Of a DNA stretch of 64,000 nucleotides, positions 52,600 to 61,514 are shown in pieces (position 1 is the first letter of the stretch; each line of letters begins with the position of its first letter). Origin of the DNA: an uncultured Alistipes sp. (GTDB lineage: Bacteria > Bacteroidota > Bacteroidia > Bacteroidales > Rikenellaceae); assembly GCA_910587675.1 (NCBI GenBank), contig CAJUMU010000004.1:62001-126000 (forward strand), given 5' to 3'. The position numbers and the translations under genes were made by a program. The notes beneath the pieces were generated by a model. It worked only from the letters and a program-made list of their open reading frames with translations, was not told where the DNA came from and did no database searches.

Positions 52600-54995
52600 A
52601 GCTCGCGGGTATTGCGCCACTCCACCAACTCGGGAGCAAGCTCGTCTTCGCGATCGATCCACTCGCCGCTGCGCAGCAAGCGTTCCTTGTATCGGTCCAT
52701 GCGCTCCACGATATCGAAGGTCGGGCGTTCGCGCAATCGCCGCTCATCACGGACCGAGGGACGTATGGTACGGTCGAACACCGATTCGCGCGTCGGCCGC
52801 AGCGACGGCACCCACTTGAAATTACGCAAACGCATATCCTGCGTGGGCGGAATCTGCGCTATGGGATATAGCTTGAACGGCACGTCGTTGCGATAAGTCA
52901 TGCCGACCAACTCCTTGTCCTCGATATAGAACGACGCCGAAGCGCTCTCGAGATATATCATCTGCGTCACCTCGGGCAGATCCTCGTCCTCGCGCTGGAA
53001 ATAGATGGTCTGGACATTGCCGTTCACGTCGTTGCGATAGATATCGTTATTGCGGAAATAGGCTATCATCACCTTGCCCGCCACCTGATTGTAATAGGTG
53101 GAGTCGATCTCCGACACCATGATGGGCGAACCGATGAATTCGGCGCGTTCGATTTGGCGGTTACGGGTGAATATGTCTACCTCGTCGGAGGCTATCTGGT
53201 TGGAGTTGTTCCACAAAACGGGATCGATATACAGATGTATGATAGAATCGGTCGATACGCTCACCATCGAATCGCACGCCATCTGAGCGTCGGTGCGGTA
53301 CATACGGACGTTGCGATAGGCTTTAACCAGACGGTATATGCTGTCCGTCCGCGTAGTATCGGCAGCCGTCGGCACAGAATCCTCATTCATGGCGCGTGCC
53401 TCGGCAAGGGCGATGCTGTCTTCCCTCTCCTTCGCCGCCACGCTGTCGCGGCCGTCCGCATGGCCGTGCCGCAACAGTTCGCTGCGCGCAGCAGCAAGGC
53501 TGTCGAGCGAGTCGAGAACCGAAACATCTCCGCCGCGGCGAAGCATGCGTTCGCGCAACGCGGCGCGTTTCACCGAATCTTTCGCCGCGCGCGCAAGCTC
53601 CTTGGCCCGCGCCCTCTCCAACTGCGCCGTTGCCTTGGCCTGACGCACCACGGCGATGGAGTCCAGACGCTTCTTGCGCACGGCGGCCTTCACCCGCTTC
53701 ACCGAATCCTTCGCTTTGCGAATCCGATCCCGCTCCAAGGCTTTCAGCTCTTTCGCAGTGGGCTGCGCGACGGAATCGCGCCGCACGCTGTCGGCGGACT
53801 CGTCGTCTTCGTCATAATAGTCGACATCCTCGTCGCTGCTCCGCGCGATATTATGAGTCGCGTCCGTCGGACGGACGGGAGTGGTTTCGTTACGGACGAT
53901 ATCCGAACGTTCGGCTGCGGGCGCATCCGCCGTCAGGGAATCGGCGGTTGCGGCAGGCTCGAAGCGCGACACGGTAAAGAGCAACATGGAGTCGGCGCGC
54001 AGAAAGACCGAATCGCCCTGCTCGGTATCGTACCCCACCACTGACGGATCGCGCGTCAGCACGGCGTTGCCCGCCTCGGACCAATACTCGGCGAAGTCGC
54101 CGAAGGCCAGCATCTTGTTCCCGAAGTCGTCCATCTGGATATTTCGCCGAGCCACGACATGGCCCCGCGAACGGTAATAAGAGAGGGTGTCGCCCCACAA
54201 CTCCCGCTCGGGCGTGAGGACGTAACCGTTGCGCGTGACCGTATACAGATCCTGCGCCTTGTCGTAAAGGCCCTCGTCGGCGCAAAGATAGTCGCCGTCG
54301 GAGTTCCATATCTCGCTGTTATCAAAAAATCGGGCCACATCCGATTCGGAGTTGTATATCACCGAATCGCTCTTCATGTCGTAATCGGCGCCGTGAAGCT
54401 CCACCTCGTCGACGCAAATCACCTCGTGCGTATCGGCATAGTAGTATCCGCGCAACGACTCCATGATGTCGTCGTCGTGCACCAACACGCCGCCGCCCGT
54501 ATAACGGCCGATCTTCTCCGCTGTGTTGAAACTGAAATTATAGGTATAGAGCAACGCGTCGCCGTCGACCACCTTCACAATGGGCGCATACACTTCGGCG
54601 AGGCAGCTCTCGCCATCGTACAACGCGCTGTCGCCATAGATATAGACCGAATCCTGATTAATTATCACGCGGCCGAAGAATCCCCAGCGGGTATCGCTGT
54701 AACGCACCGAGCTGTCGCACGATATGACGGCGCCGTTATGATGCGCCGCGAAATTACCCACGAAGTGGATTATGCTGTCGCCGCCGCCCTTGCGCACGAC
54801 GTCGGCCCTAAAGTCGATCTTGCGGCGCTGCGGAACGCCGTCGGCGCCTCGCCGCACGCTGTCGCGCGAAGCGCGGATCGTCTCGACCGCAGAGGCTTCG
54901 CCCGCCGCCGCGGCATTACGGACGCTCGCCTCCTGCGCGAACAGAATGCCGCCGAAGACCAGCGCAACGGATATGATCGATATTACGCGACGCAC
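52596..54995 (-). CDS. OstA/LptA-like envelope protein
   Basis: 799 aa, GTG start (an upstream in-frame stop leaves no ATG). Signal peptide to about residue 21. Residues ~55-330 are OstA-like beta repeats (RADVVRKGGGDSIIHFVGNFAAHHNGAVISCDSSVRY...; VLTPERELWGDTLSYYRSRGHVVARRNI). A long insert at ~385-548 is acidic, then Arg/Ala/Lys-rich and probably coiled. OstA-like repeats resume after it (VRMYRTDAQMACDSMV...). Likely role: moving lipopolysaccharide or similar lipid between membranes. Last gene of the PpiC-SurA-OstA operon. Confidence 0.85.
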   Translation of the reverse strand: MRRVISIISVALVFGGILFAQEASVRNAAAAGEASAVETIRASRDSVRRGADGVPQRRKIDFRADVVRKGGGDSIIHFVGNFAAHHNGAVISCDSSVRYSDTRWGFFGRVIINQDSVYIYGDSALYDGESCLAEVYAPIVKVVDGDALLYTYNFSFNTAEKIGRYTGGGVLVHDDDIMESLRGYYYADTHEVICVDEVELHGADYDMKSDSVIYNSESDVARFFDNSEIWNSDGDYLCADEGLYDKAQDLYTVTRNGYVLTPERELWGDTLSYYRSRGHVVARRNIQMDDFGNKMLAFGDFAEYWSEAGNAVLTRDPSVVGYDTEQGDSVFLRADSMLLFTVSRFEPAATADSLTADAPAAERSDIVRNETTPVRPTDATHNIARSSDEDVDYYDEDDESADSVRRDSVAQPTAKELKALERDRIRKAKDSVKRVKAAVRKKRLDSIAVVRQAKATAQLERARAKELARAAKDSVKRAALRERMLRRGGDVSVLDSLDSLAAARSELLRHGHADGRDSVAAKEREDSIALAEARAMNEDSVPTAADTTRTDSIYRLVKAYRNVRMYRTDAQMACDSMVSVSTDSIIHLYIDPVLWNNSNQIASDEVDIFTRNRQIERAEFIGSPIMVSEIDSTYYNQVAGKVMIAYFRNNDIYRNDVNGNVQTIYFQREDEDLPEVTQMIYLESASASFYIEDKELVGMTYRNDVPFKLYPIAQIPPTQDMRLRNFKWVPSLRPTRESVFDRTIRPSVRDERRLRERPTFDIVERMDRYKERLLRSGEWIDREDELAPELVEWRNTREL

Positions 54996-55019
54996 GTGCC
55001 GAGATCTTTACTTCAAAAG

Positions 55020-56441
55020 TTATTTGACCCAGTTGTCGTACTGGAATGCGCCGTCGCGGAACTCGGGATCGATATAGACGTACAATCCGTCGATCTTCTT
55101 TCGCATCCACTCGTCGAACACCTTCTCCTGCTTGGCCTCCAAAGCCATCTCCTCGAGGGTCAGGTAATCGTCGGTAAGCGACGCGGGGTGCGTGGGAATG
55201 ATCTCCAGCAGCTTGATGATCTTGCTAAGGTCGTCGCCCTTGAGGTCCTCCGACTGGTAAGCGTTCGAAACGTCGCCCACCTTCATCTGCGAGATGGTGA
55301 TATAGTCCTTGAGGCTCTTACCCTCGCCGAAATCCTCGCGGCGGAACTTCGTGGCCGTATACTTCACGTTCGAGTAGCTGGGATTGCTCATCAGCACGTC
55401 GTGGTTCGACACCAGACCGCCGTTCATCTTGGTCAGATCGTCGTCCGAGAACTGCAACGCCGCCTGCTCGAAGGTCATCGAATCGGAACGAATCAACATC
55501 GATACGCTGTCGAGGAACTTGGTAGGCTCCAACAGCTCGTCGGTCGTATAGGTAGGCTTAATAAGGATATGGCGGCAGTGATACATGCCGTTCTTGGGCT
55601 CGTCGATAAGTTCGATGATGTGGAATCCGTATTCGGTCTCCACCACCTCCGACAGCTGCCCGGGCTTCAGCGTCGCCAAAGCGTCGCCGAAAGGCTTGGT
55701 CCACTGCGACAGAGGTCCCGGGGGATACTCGCCGCCGTTCATGGCCGATCCCGGGTCGACCGAATAGAGTCGAGCCAGCACGGGCAGGGTCGACTTGCCC
55801 GAAATGATGCGCTCGCGCATCTCCAGCAGACGCTCCTTGGCGCGCTGCTTGGCCTCGGCCTGCGAGGTTGGATATTTCACGATCTGAGCATAGACGTATT
55901 GTTCGGGGACCAGCGGCAGCTCCTCTTTCGACAGCTCCTTATAGTAACGCTCGACCTCGCCCGGGGTGACCGTGACACCGCTCACCACCTCGCCCTGCAT
56001 CGAACGCGCATACTCCTGCTCGGTGACGCGCTGACGCAGAAGCTCGCGGAAATTGAAGATAGCCATATGCTGCTTGGCCTCCAGTTCGGCGATCGAGCCC
56101 TCCTCGGCGATCATCATCTGCAACTGCTCCTCGACGCCCGAGTTGACGTCGCCGTTAAGCGGGATAGAATCTATAAGAGCCTGACTGTAAAGCAACTTCT
56201 GCTTCATGAGCATCTCCAGACCCTCGTTCATCGGATCGCGATCGGAGGTGAACCCCTGCGCGCGCCGATGTTCGACGAGTTGATTGGCGTAATCCTCCAC
56301 TTCGGAGTAGAGAATCGCCGATCCGCCCACTACCGCCACCACGCGATCGAGCATGACTTGCCGTTTCTGCGCCGTAAGCGCACCCGCCGCCAGCAGGATA
56401 CCCGCCGTCAACACCGCAACCAAAGACTTATTCCTCAACAT
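55020..56441 (-). CDS. SurA-like peptidyl-prolyl isomerase (parvulin)
   Basis: 473 aa with a signal peptide (cleavage about after ALTAQ). SurA-type N-terminal domain (VMLDRVVAVVGGSAILYSEVEDYANQ), first parvulin domain (QIVKYPTSQAEAKQRAKERLLEMRERI...TEYGFHIIELIDEP), and a second (CRHILIKPTYTTDELLEPTKFLDSV...). It escorts outer-membrane proteins across the periplasm. 24 bp before the OstA-like gene. Confidence 0.92.
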   Translation of the reverse strand: MLRNKSLVAVLTAGILLAAGALTAQKRQVMLDRVVAVVGGSAILYSEVEDYANQLVEHRRAQGFTSDRDPMNEGLEMLMKQKLLYSQALIDSIPLNGDVNSGVEEQLQMMIAEEGSIAELEAKQHMAIFNFRELLRQRVTEQEYARSMQGEVVSGVTVTPGEVERYYKELSKEELPLVPEQYVYAQIVKYPTSQAEAKQRAKERLLEMRERIISGKSTLPVLARLYSVDPGSAMNGGEYPPGPLSQWTKPFGDALATLKPGQLSEVVETEYGFHIIELIDEPKNGMYHCRHILIKPTYTTDELLEPTKFLDSVSMLIRSDSMTFEQAALQFSDDDLTKMNGGLVSNHDVLMSNPSYSNVKYTATKFRREDFGEGKSLKDYITISQMKVGDVSNAYQSEDLKGDDLSKIIKLLEIIPTHPASLTDDYLTLEEMALEAKQEKVFDEWMRKKIDGLYVYIDPEFRDGAFQYDNWVK

Positions 56442-56469
56442 AATATATAATTACCTGTATATTTTCGTT

Positions 56470-57381
56470 TTACTCCTCCGCGCTGCTGCCGTCGTCGGTC
56501 GGCTCATCCGCATCCTCCTTATAGATAAGGGCATGCCCGCTGGCAACGGCCTCCGACACGATCTGCTCCTCGTGCGCCTTGATTATCTCGCTGCGTCGCT
56601 GCGTGAGCAGGATGCGGCGTATGTTGTCCGACACCATCTCCAACGGAGCCACATTGCCCTTGCGACACACCGAGGTGAAATCGAAGTAGTAACGGGCGTC
56701 GTTGGCCTTCATCTCCTGAATCCCCGACTTGTCGAGCAGCGACGTGTAGTCCTGCGTGCGGGTCGTGGGCAGATTGGACAGGAAGTCGGCGAAACTCACC
56801 CACTCGGCCCTATTGTCGATGAGCAGAAAATCGTTCTTCTCGCAAACGTCGGAGAATGTCTTGGCCGCCGCCTGCGACGACGCGGCCGCGCGCATCTGCT
56901 CCATCAGTTTCTTGCTCTGGCGATACGAGGCGTCGAAACGCAGTATGCGTCCACGCACCAGCGTACGGTCGAGGATGAAATCCGACTTGTGGGTATTGTA
57001 ATAATCGGCTATATCCTTATCCGTAAAGTCGGTGTTCATCTGCTCGTCGACATAATACTGGTCGACCTTGCGCATGAGCAGCGACTGGCGGTAGTCCTCC
57101 ACCAACTTCTCGATATCCTTCTCCGAACCCGAGAACAGTCGGTCGGCCTCCTCCAACTTCAATTGGCGCACGAACCATTTATCGACGTAAAGTTTCACGA
57201 ACGACACGCTGTCGGCGCCCGACAGATTGGCAGGGATCGCCTCGGCGATATCGCTGTACTTAAGCTCTTTGCGGCCGACACGGGCAATCGTCGCGTCGCT
57301 CGCCAGATAGTCGGGCAACTCTCGGCAGGCGATGGCCGACACGGCGGCGGCAAGGAGCGATATTTTTACAAATCGACGCAT
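56470..57381 (-). CDS. PpiC-like peptidyl-prolyl isomerase lipoprotein
   Basis: 303 aa from ATG 57381; lipobox SAIAC (C19). The middle has the SurA-like helical pattern (VDKWFVRQLKLEEADRLFSG; DIADYYNTHKSDFIL). The C-terminal part resembles a reduced parvulin region, so the enzyme may act only as a chaperone. The in-frame codon at 57393 is TTG and lies inside the -7 promoter element, so it is not the start. First gene of a PpiC-SurA-OstA operon. Confidence 0.8.
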   Translation of the reverse strand: MRRFVKISLLAAAVSAIACRELPDYLASDATIARVGRKELKYSDIAEAIPANLSGADSVSFVKLYVDKWFVRQLKLEEADRLFSGSEKDIEKLVEDYRQSLLMRKVDQYYVDEQMNTDFTDKDIADYYNTHKSDFILDRTLVRGRILRFDASYRQSKKLMEQMRAAASSQAAAKTFSDVCEKNDFLLIDNRAEWVSFADFLSNLPTTRTQDYTSLLDKSGIQEMKANDARYYFDFTSVCRKGNVAPLEMVSDNIRRILLTQRRSEIIKAHEEQIVSEAVASGHALIYKEDADEPTDDGSSAEE

Positions 57382-57390
57382 AATATTCGA

Positions 57391-57398
57391 CAAAGATA
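57391..57398 (-). promoter_or_regulatory. -7 element of the PpiC-SurA-OstA operon
   Basis: The minus strand reads TATCTTTG (TAnnTTTG), only 9 bp before the ATG at 57381, implying an almost leaderless mRNA. Confidence 0.65.
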
Positions 57399-57438
57399 GT
57401 TAATTTACGCCAAATTAACGTATAACCCGTCGAGATTA

Positions 57439-58329
57439 TTACTCGGTCGCAGGAGAATTATCGCCTTTCACGCGTCTGAGAAGTCGGAACATACGCGCCG
57501 CGGCCATCACGCAGACCGTGACGCACGCAGCATATATCGCTGTATAGAGACCTTCGTTCGCCACGGCCTCGCGCATGGTCATGTCGCCGAGCCCCATCGT
57601 GCGCAGGAAACAAGCCGTAAGGTTGTTCATGGCGTGAAGGAGTATGACCAACACCAGCGAGCGGTAGCGCAGGTAGTAGAATCCGAGCACCAGACCGCAC
57701 AGCGCGGCATTAACCGCGACCGAGGGGACGACGTGCACCGCGCCGAAGATCAACGCCGACCAGATCCACGCCGCCACGCCGCCGTATGCGCTGCGCAGCG
57801 CGCCCGCGATATAGCCGCGGAAAACCGTCTCCTCGAAAATAGGCGCCAAGATCGCCGCCGAAACCAAAAGCCACCCTCCGCCGCCCAGCATGGACTGATT
57901 TCCCGGGAGTTTCGAAGTCAGAGGTTCGACCGCGATCGTCACGCACCACAGCAGAACGTAACCGCACAGAAGGCGGAAAGGCGACGCCCACCCGGGGGCG
58001 CGGAACGGCAATCGCACGCTCCACCCGCGCAGACCTTTATAATACCACAGCAGCGGCAGGCACACCGACATCGAGATGAAGTACATGATCGCCACATACC
58101 GTCCCTGCACGTAAGCCGCAGCTTCGGCGGCATCGTCGTCCGACGCCGCGTTCATGTCGGCCCCCTCGACGCCGAACAGATGGCACAAGGCCACCGCCGC
58201 CCCTTGAGACAACACGAAAACAAGCAGCACGACCACGATGTCCCACCACGTGGGGATCCTTTTCGCACCGTGGGGAACCGTCGCGGCGACGTCGGTATTT
58301 TCACTCTCTTTCTTAATATTTTCCGTCAT
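57439..58329 (-). CDS. CPBP family intramembrane metalloprotease
   Basis: 296 aa with about eight membrane helices. CPBP motifs: EETVFRGYIAGAL (catalytic Glu-Glu), FGAVHVV and LHAMNNLTACF. Homologues include CAAX-prenyl proteases and bacteriocin-immunity proteins; the substrate is unknown here. The first ~30 residues are cytoplasmic and polar. Divergent from parA; it has its own -7 element at 58363-58370. Confidence 0.88.
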   Translation of the reverse strand: MTENIKKESENTDVAATVPHGAKRIPTWWDIVVVLLVFVLSQGAAVALCHLFGVEGADMNAASDDDAAEAAAYVQGRYVAIMYFISMSVCLPLLWYYKGLRGWSVRLPFRAPGWASPFRLLCGYVLLWCVTIAVEPLTSKLPGNQSMLGGGGWLLVSAAILAPIFEETVFRGYIAGALRSAYGGVAAWIWSALIFGAVHVVPSVAVNAALCGLVLGFYYLRYRSLVLVILLHAMNNLTACFLRTMGLGDMTMREAVANEGLYTAIYAACVTVCVMAAARMFRLLRRVKGDNSPATE

Positions 58330-58362
58330 AATACGATCCTTGCGGCCGTCGGGGCCGGTTGA

Positions 58363-58370
58363 CAAAGTTA
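58363..58370 (-). promoter_or_regulatory. -7 element for the CPBP gene
   Basis: The minus strand reads TAACTTTG (TAnnTTTG), 33 bp before the ATG. Confidence 0.58.
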
Positions 58371-58412
58371 ATCATTTTTCGGCAACCGTTGTTTTATTTG
58401 ATTTAAATTCAT

Positions 58413-58420
58413 TAATTTTG
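58413..58420 (+). promoter_or_regulatory. -7 element for parA
   Basis: TAATTTTG (TAnnTTTG), with TTG 21 bp upstream (58389-58391); 95 bp before the parA ATG. Confidence 0.6.
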
Positions 58421-58515
58421 TCCGATTATATCCTGCTTGCGGCCGCATGCCGCACAATGAACCGAAGCGGGACGAATCGCATTAAACACTTAACACTCAC
58501 CGAAGTCGGATAATT

Positions 58516-59286
58516 ATGTCGAAAGTAATAGCTTTAGCAAATCAGAAAGGCGGCGTGGGCAAGACCACCACGGCCATCAATCTCGCGGCATCGCTCGCCC
58601 TGCTCGGAAAAAAGGTGCTGCTGCTCGACGCCGATCCGCAGGCCAACGCCACGTCGGGACTGGGTTTCGACATCGACCTCGACGGCATTTACGAATGTAT
58701 CGTGGGCGAAAAGCGTGCCGAGGAGGTGATACTTCGCAGTCCCGACGTCAAAAATCTGTCGCTGCTGCCCTCGAGCATCGATCTCGTGGCCGCCGATACC
58801 GAGCTGCCCAAGATGGAGAACGCCCATCGGGTGATAAAGGGCATAGTCGACAGCGTGCGCGACGATTACGACTATGTGTTCATCGACTGCTCGCCTTCGC
58901 TCGGATACACCACCGTGAACATACTCACGGCGGCCGATTCGGTGCTGATACCCGTGCAATGCGAATACCTCGCGCTGGAGGGTTTGAGCAAGCTGCTCAA
59001 CACCATCAAGATAGTGAAGAGCGGGTTGAATCCGTCGCTCGAAATAGAGGGTTTCGTGCTGACGATGTACATGCGCAACCGCCTCAACAACCAAGTGGCC
59101 GCCGAGGTGCGCGAACACTTCGGGTCGCTGGCGTTCGACACGGTCATACAGCGAAACATACGTCTGGGCGAGGCTCCGTCGCACGGCAAACCCGTAATGC
59201 TTTACGACGCCGCCGCGACGGGATCGGTCAACTACCTGACATTGGCAAAGGAGTTGCTGAAGCGCAATCGCGCGAAAAAAGGATAA
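58516..59286 (+). CDS. parA: Chromosome partitioning ATPase ParA/Soj
   Basis: 256 aa deviant-Walker ATPase: KGGVGKTTTAINLAASLA (11-28), LLLDADPQANATSGLG, and VFIDCSPSLGYTTVNIL. No N-terminal DNA-binding extension, as in chromosomal ParA. It moves and separates origins with ParB. parB follows 17 bp later. No parS-like inverted repeat is seen nearby. Confidence 0.95.
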   Translation: MSKVIALANQKGGVGKTTTAINLAASLALLGKKVLLLDADPQANATSGLGFDIDLDGIYECIVGEKRAEEVILRSPDVKNLSLLPSSIDLVAADTELPKMENAHRVIKGIVDSVRDDYDYVFIDCSPSLGYTTVNILTAADSVLIPVQCEYLALEGLSKLLNTIKIVKSGLNPSLEIEGFVLTMYMRNRLNNQVAAEVREHFGSLAFDTVIQRNIRLGEAPSHGKPVMLYDAAATGSVNYLTLAKELLKRNRAKKG

Positions 59287-59303
59287 AAAAGAGTAACGAC
59301 AAT

Positions 59304-60170
59304 ATGAAACAGAAAGGTTTAGGACGCGGATTGGATGCCATATTCGGCACCGAGAACATCGAGGTGAAGGCCACGCCCATGAGCCGCATGGCCGAGATAG
59401 CCGTCGCGCAGATATACCCCAACCCCACGCAGCCGCGAACGAAGTTCGACGACGACGCGCTGGCCGAACTGGCCGATTCGATCCGTCAGTTGGGCGTGAT
59501 ACAGCCCGTTACGGTGAAGAAGGACGGCGAGGGCCGTTACATGATAATAAGCGGCGAGCGTCGTTGGCGAGCGTCGCAGATGGTGGGACTCGAAACGCTG
59601 CCCGCCTACATACGCGAGGCCGACGACGAGAGCCTGCACGCGATGGCTCTGGTGGAGAACATACAGCGTCAGGACCTCAACGCCATAGAGATCGCGCTCG
59701 GAATGCAGCGGCTGATCGACGAATGCGGACTCACGCAGGAACAGATGGCCGACCGCGTGGGAAAGAAGCGCTCCACCGTATCGAACTACATGCGTCTGCT
59801 GAATCTGCCGAGCGAAGTGCAACTCGCCCTGAAAGAGGGCCTCATCACGATGGGACACGCCAAGGCCATAGCGGGCATAGCCCCCGAGGAGCAGCTGCGC
59901 GCCCTGAAACGCTGCATAAAAAAGGCGTTGTCGGTGCGTCAGGTCGAAGAGTTGGCCCGAAAGTTGGCCGACAAGCCCGAGGCGGCGCGCCAAGGCGAGG
60001 AGGAGTATCCCGAATCGTACTCGCGGCTGGTGGAGCTGCTGGAGCCATACTTCTCGCAGAACATCAACATCAAGCGCGGCAAGAACGGCGGAGGAAAGAT
60101 CGTGATCGACTTCTCGAACGACGCCGACATCGATACATTGATAGAGCGGCTGCGCAATATAAGAAAGTAG
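59304..60170 (+). CDS. parB: Chromosome partitioning protein ParB
   Basis: 288 aa. N-terminus KGLGRGLDAIFG (ParA-stimulating), CTP/clamp domain (PNPTQPRTKFDDDALAELADSI; GERRWRASQMVGLETLPAYI), the parS-binding HTH (EQMADRVGKKRSTVSNYMRLLNLP), and a C-terminal dimerisation part (IVIDFSNDADIDTLIERL). The ATG at 59304 is preferred because it gives the classical start; the frame is open far upstream antisense to nothing. Confidence 0.95.
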   Translation: MKQKGLGRGLDAIFGTENIEVKATPMSRMAEIAVAQIYPNPTQPRTKFDDDALAELADSIRQLGVIQPVTVKKDGEGRYMIISGERRWRASQMVGLETLPAYIREADDESLHAMALVENIQRQDLNAIEIALGMQRLIDECGLTQEQMADRVGKKRSTVSNYMRLLNLPSEVQLALKEGLITMGHAKAIAGIAPEEQLRALKRCIKKALSVRQVEELARKLADKPEAARQGEEEYPESYSRLVELLEPYFSQNINIKRGKNGGGKIVIDFSNDADIDTLIERLRNIRK

Positions 60171-60171
60171 A

Positions 60172-61512
60172 ATGTCCGGCAGCAAAAATACACCGTGTTT
60201 TTTTCGATATCGCTGTGCGATATCGGCAGTTCGCCGCCGCCCCATGCGGCGGACTGCTGCTCGCTTCGGCTCGCGCACTCCCGCCGCCGTCGGCGAACAG
60301 CAGTCGACATCGGTATTTTGGCTGCCGAATATCAAGCCTCGCGCCTCGCGCCTGCTTCGGGTCGCGATATCGCTGACGTTGTTGTTCGCGGCGTTTCCGT
60401 CGGCGGCGCAGACGCTCAAGCGAAGCAACAAGCAGGTGGTTTCGGGCGGAGTGCTGCAAAAGCACGACGCAACATCGATAGGAACCGACTCCCTCGCGCG
60501 GAACGCCGCCGACTCCTTAGCCGCGGAGCGCGCGGACTCGCTCGCCGAGGCGATCGGCATGGACTCCGCGACCCGAGCGACGGCGATCGACGCAGCGACG
60601 GAGGGCATCGAATCGGGTGCCGACGCAAAACGTCGCCGTAAAATCCGTTTGGACAAGGACGGCAACGAGAGGATACGACAGCCGTTGTTCAGCGACTCGT
60701 CGTCGCTCGCCAAGGTCTGTTGGACGTCGGCCGTGCTGCCCGGGTACGGACAAATATACAACAAGCAATATTGGAAACTGCCCTTGCTCTACTCCACCCT
60801 CGGAACCTCGATAGGCATGGCGATACACGAAGGAAACGAATATCGGCCCCTCAAACGCCGATACGACGAGCTGACGGCGGAGAGCATGTCGCGCACCGAG
60901 GAGCTCAACCTGCTGCAACGGCGCATGATACGCACCAACACAAAGCGTCAGATATTTTGGATGACGGCAGCCGCTTCGTACATATACTTTCTCGGAGACG
61001 CGGCCGTGAACTACTCGACCAACGAGGTGTCGAGCGTGAAAAAGGCCACCACCCTGTCGATCATCTGCCCGGGAGCGGGCCAGATATACAACAAGAGCTA
61101 TTGGAAAGTGCCCATCGTGATCGGCGGAATGGCCTCGATGGTTTACGTCATCGACTGGAACAACCGCGGATTCCAACGTTTCAAAAAGGCGTACGCCCTG
61201 CGCGCCGACTTCGACGCCAATCCGGGAAACTATCCCGACGGAGTGTCGCACGACGAGTTCAAAGGGCGATACTCGGCCACATACCTGAAGAACCTTCGCG
61301 ACGCATATCGCCGCAACCGCGACCTGAGCATAATCCTCACCGCCGCCGTATACGCCTTTCAGGCGATAGACGCGCACGTGGACGCGCACTTGAAGGATTT
61401 CGACGTATCGGACGATCTGACGGTGGATCTGCAACCGATGTTCGACTACCAATATTCGCATGCAAACGGCACGTACCCCGTGTTCGGCTTCAATCTTAAC
61501 ATCACATTCTGA
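60172..61512 (+). CDS. DUF5683 membrane protein whose N-terminus is encoded by the 98-bp repeat
   Basis: 446 aa from the ATG 1 bp after the parB stop; an internal ATG at 60244, inside the repeat, would give 422 aa. The N-terminal ~45 residues are translated from repeat copy D (Arg-rich: MRRTAARFGSRTPAAVGEQQ). Only after them comes a signal-peptide-like stretch (LLRVAISLTLLFAAFPSAAQ) with no ATG, GTG or TTG of its own. The rest is DUF5683: WTSAVLPGYGQIYNKQYWKLPLLYS and again ICPGAGQIYNKSYWKVPIVIGG, hydrophobic pairs with YNKxYWK. Function unknown; this gene follows parAB in Bacteroidetes. Confidence 0.82.
   Translation: MSGSKNTPCFFRYRCAISAVRRRPMRRTAARFGSRTPAAVGEQQSTSVFWLPNIKPRASRLLRVAISLTLLFAAFPSAAQTLKRSNKQVVSGGVLQKHDATSIGTDSLARNAADSLAAERADSLAEAIGMDSATRATAIDAATEGIESGADAKRRRKIRLDKDGNERIRQPLFSDSSSLAKVCWTSAVLPGYGQIYNKQYWKLPLLYSTLGTSIGMAIHEGNEYRPLKRRYDELTAESMSRTEELNLLQRRMIRTNTKRQIFWMTAAASYIYFLGDAAVNYSTNEVSSVKKATTLSIICPGAGQIYNKSYWKVPIVIGGMASMVYVIDWNNRGFQRFKKAYALRADFDANPGNYPDGVSHDEFKGRYSATYLKNLRDAYRRNRDLSIILTAAVYAFQAIDAHVDAHLKDFDVSDDLTVDLQPMFDYQYSHANGTYPVFGFNLNITF
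60205..60301 (+). repeat. 98-bp two-hairpin repeat, copy D (inside the DUF5683 reading frame)
   Basis: CGATATCG-CTGTG-CGATATCG palindrome, GCAGTTCGCCGC / GCGGCGGACTGC hairpin, tail ending GTCGGCGAACAGC. It begins 35 bp after parB and is read through in frame by the following gene. Confidence 0.88.
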
Positions 61513-61514
61513 CC

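Noticed and set aside
58400..60200. parS site near parAB
   Set aside because: I found no GTTTCAC-GTGAAAC-like inverted repeat in or around parA-parB.
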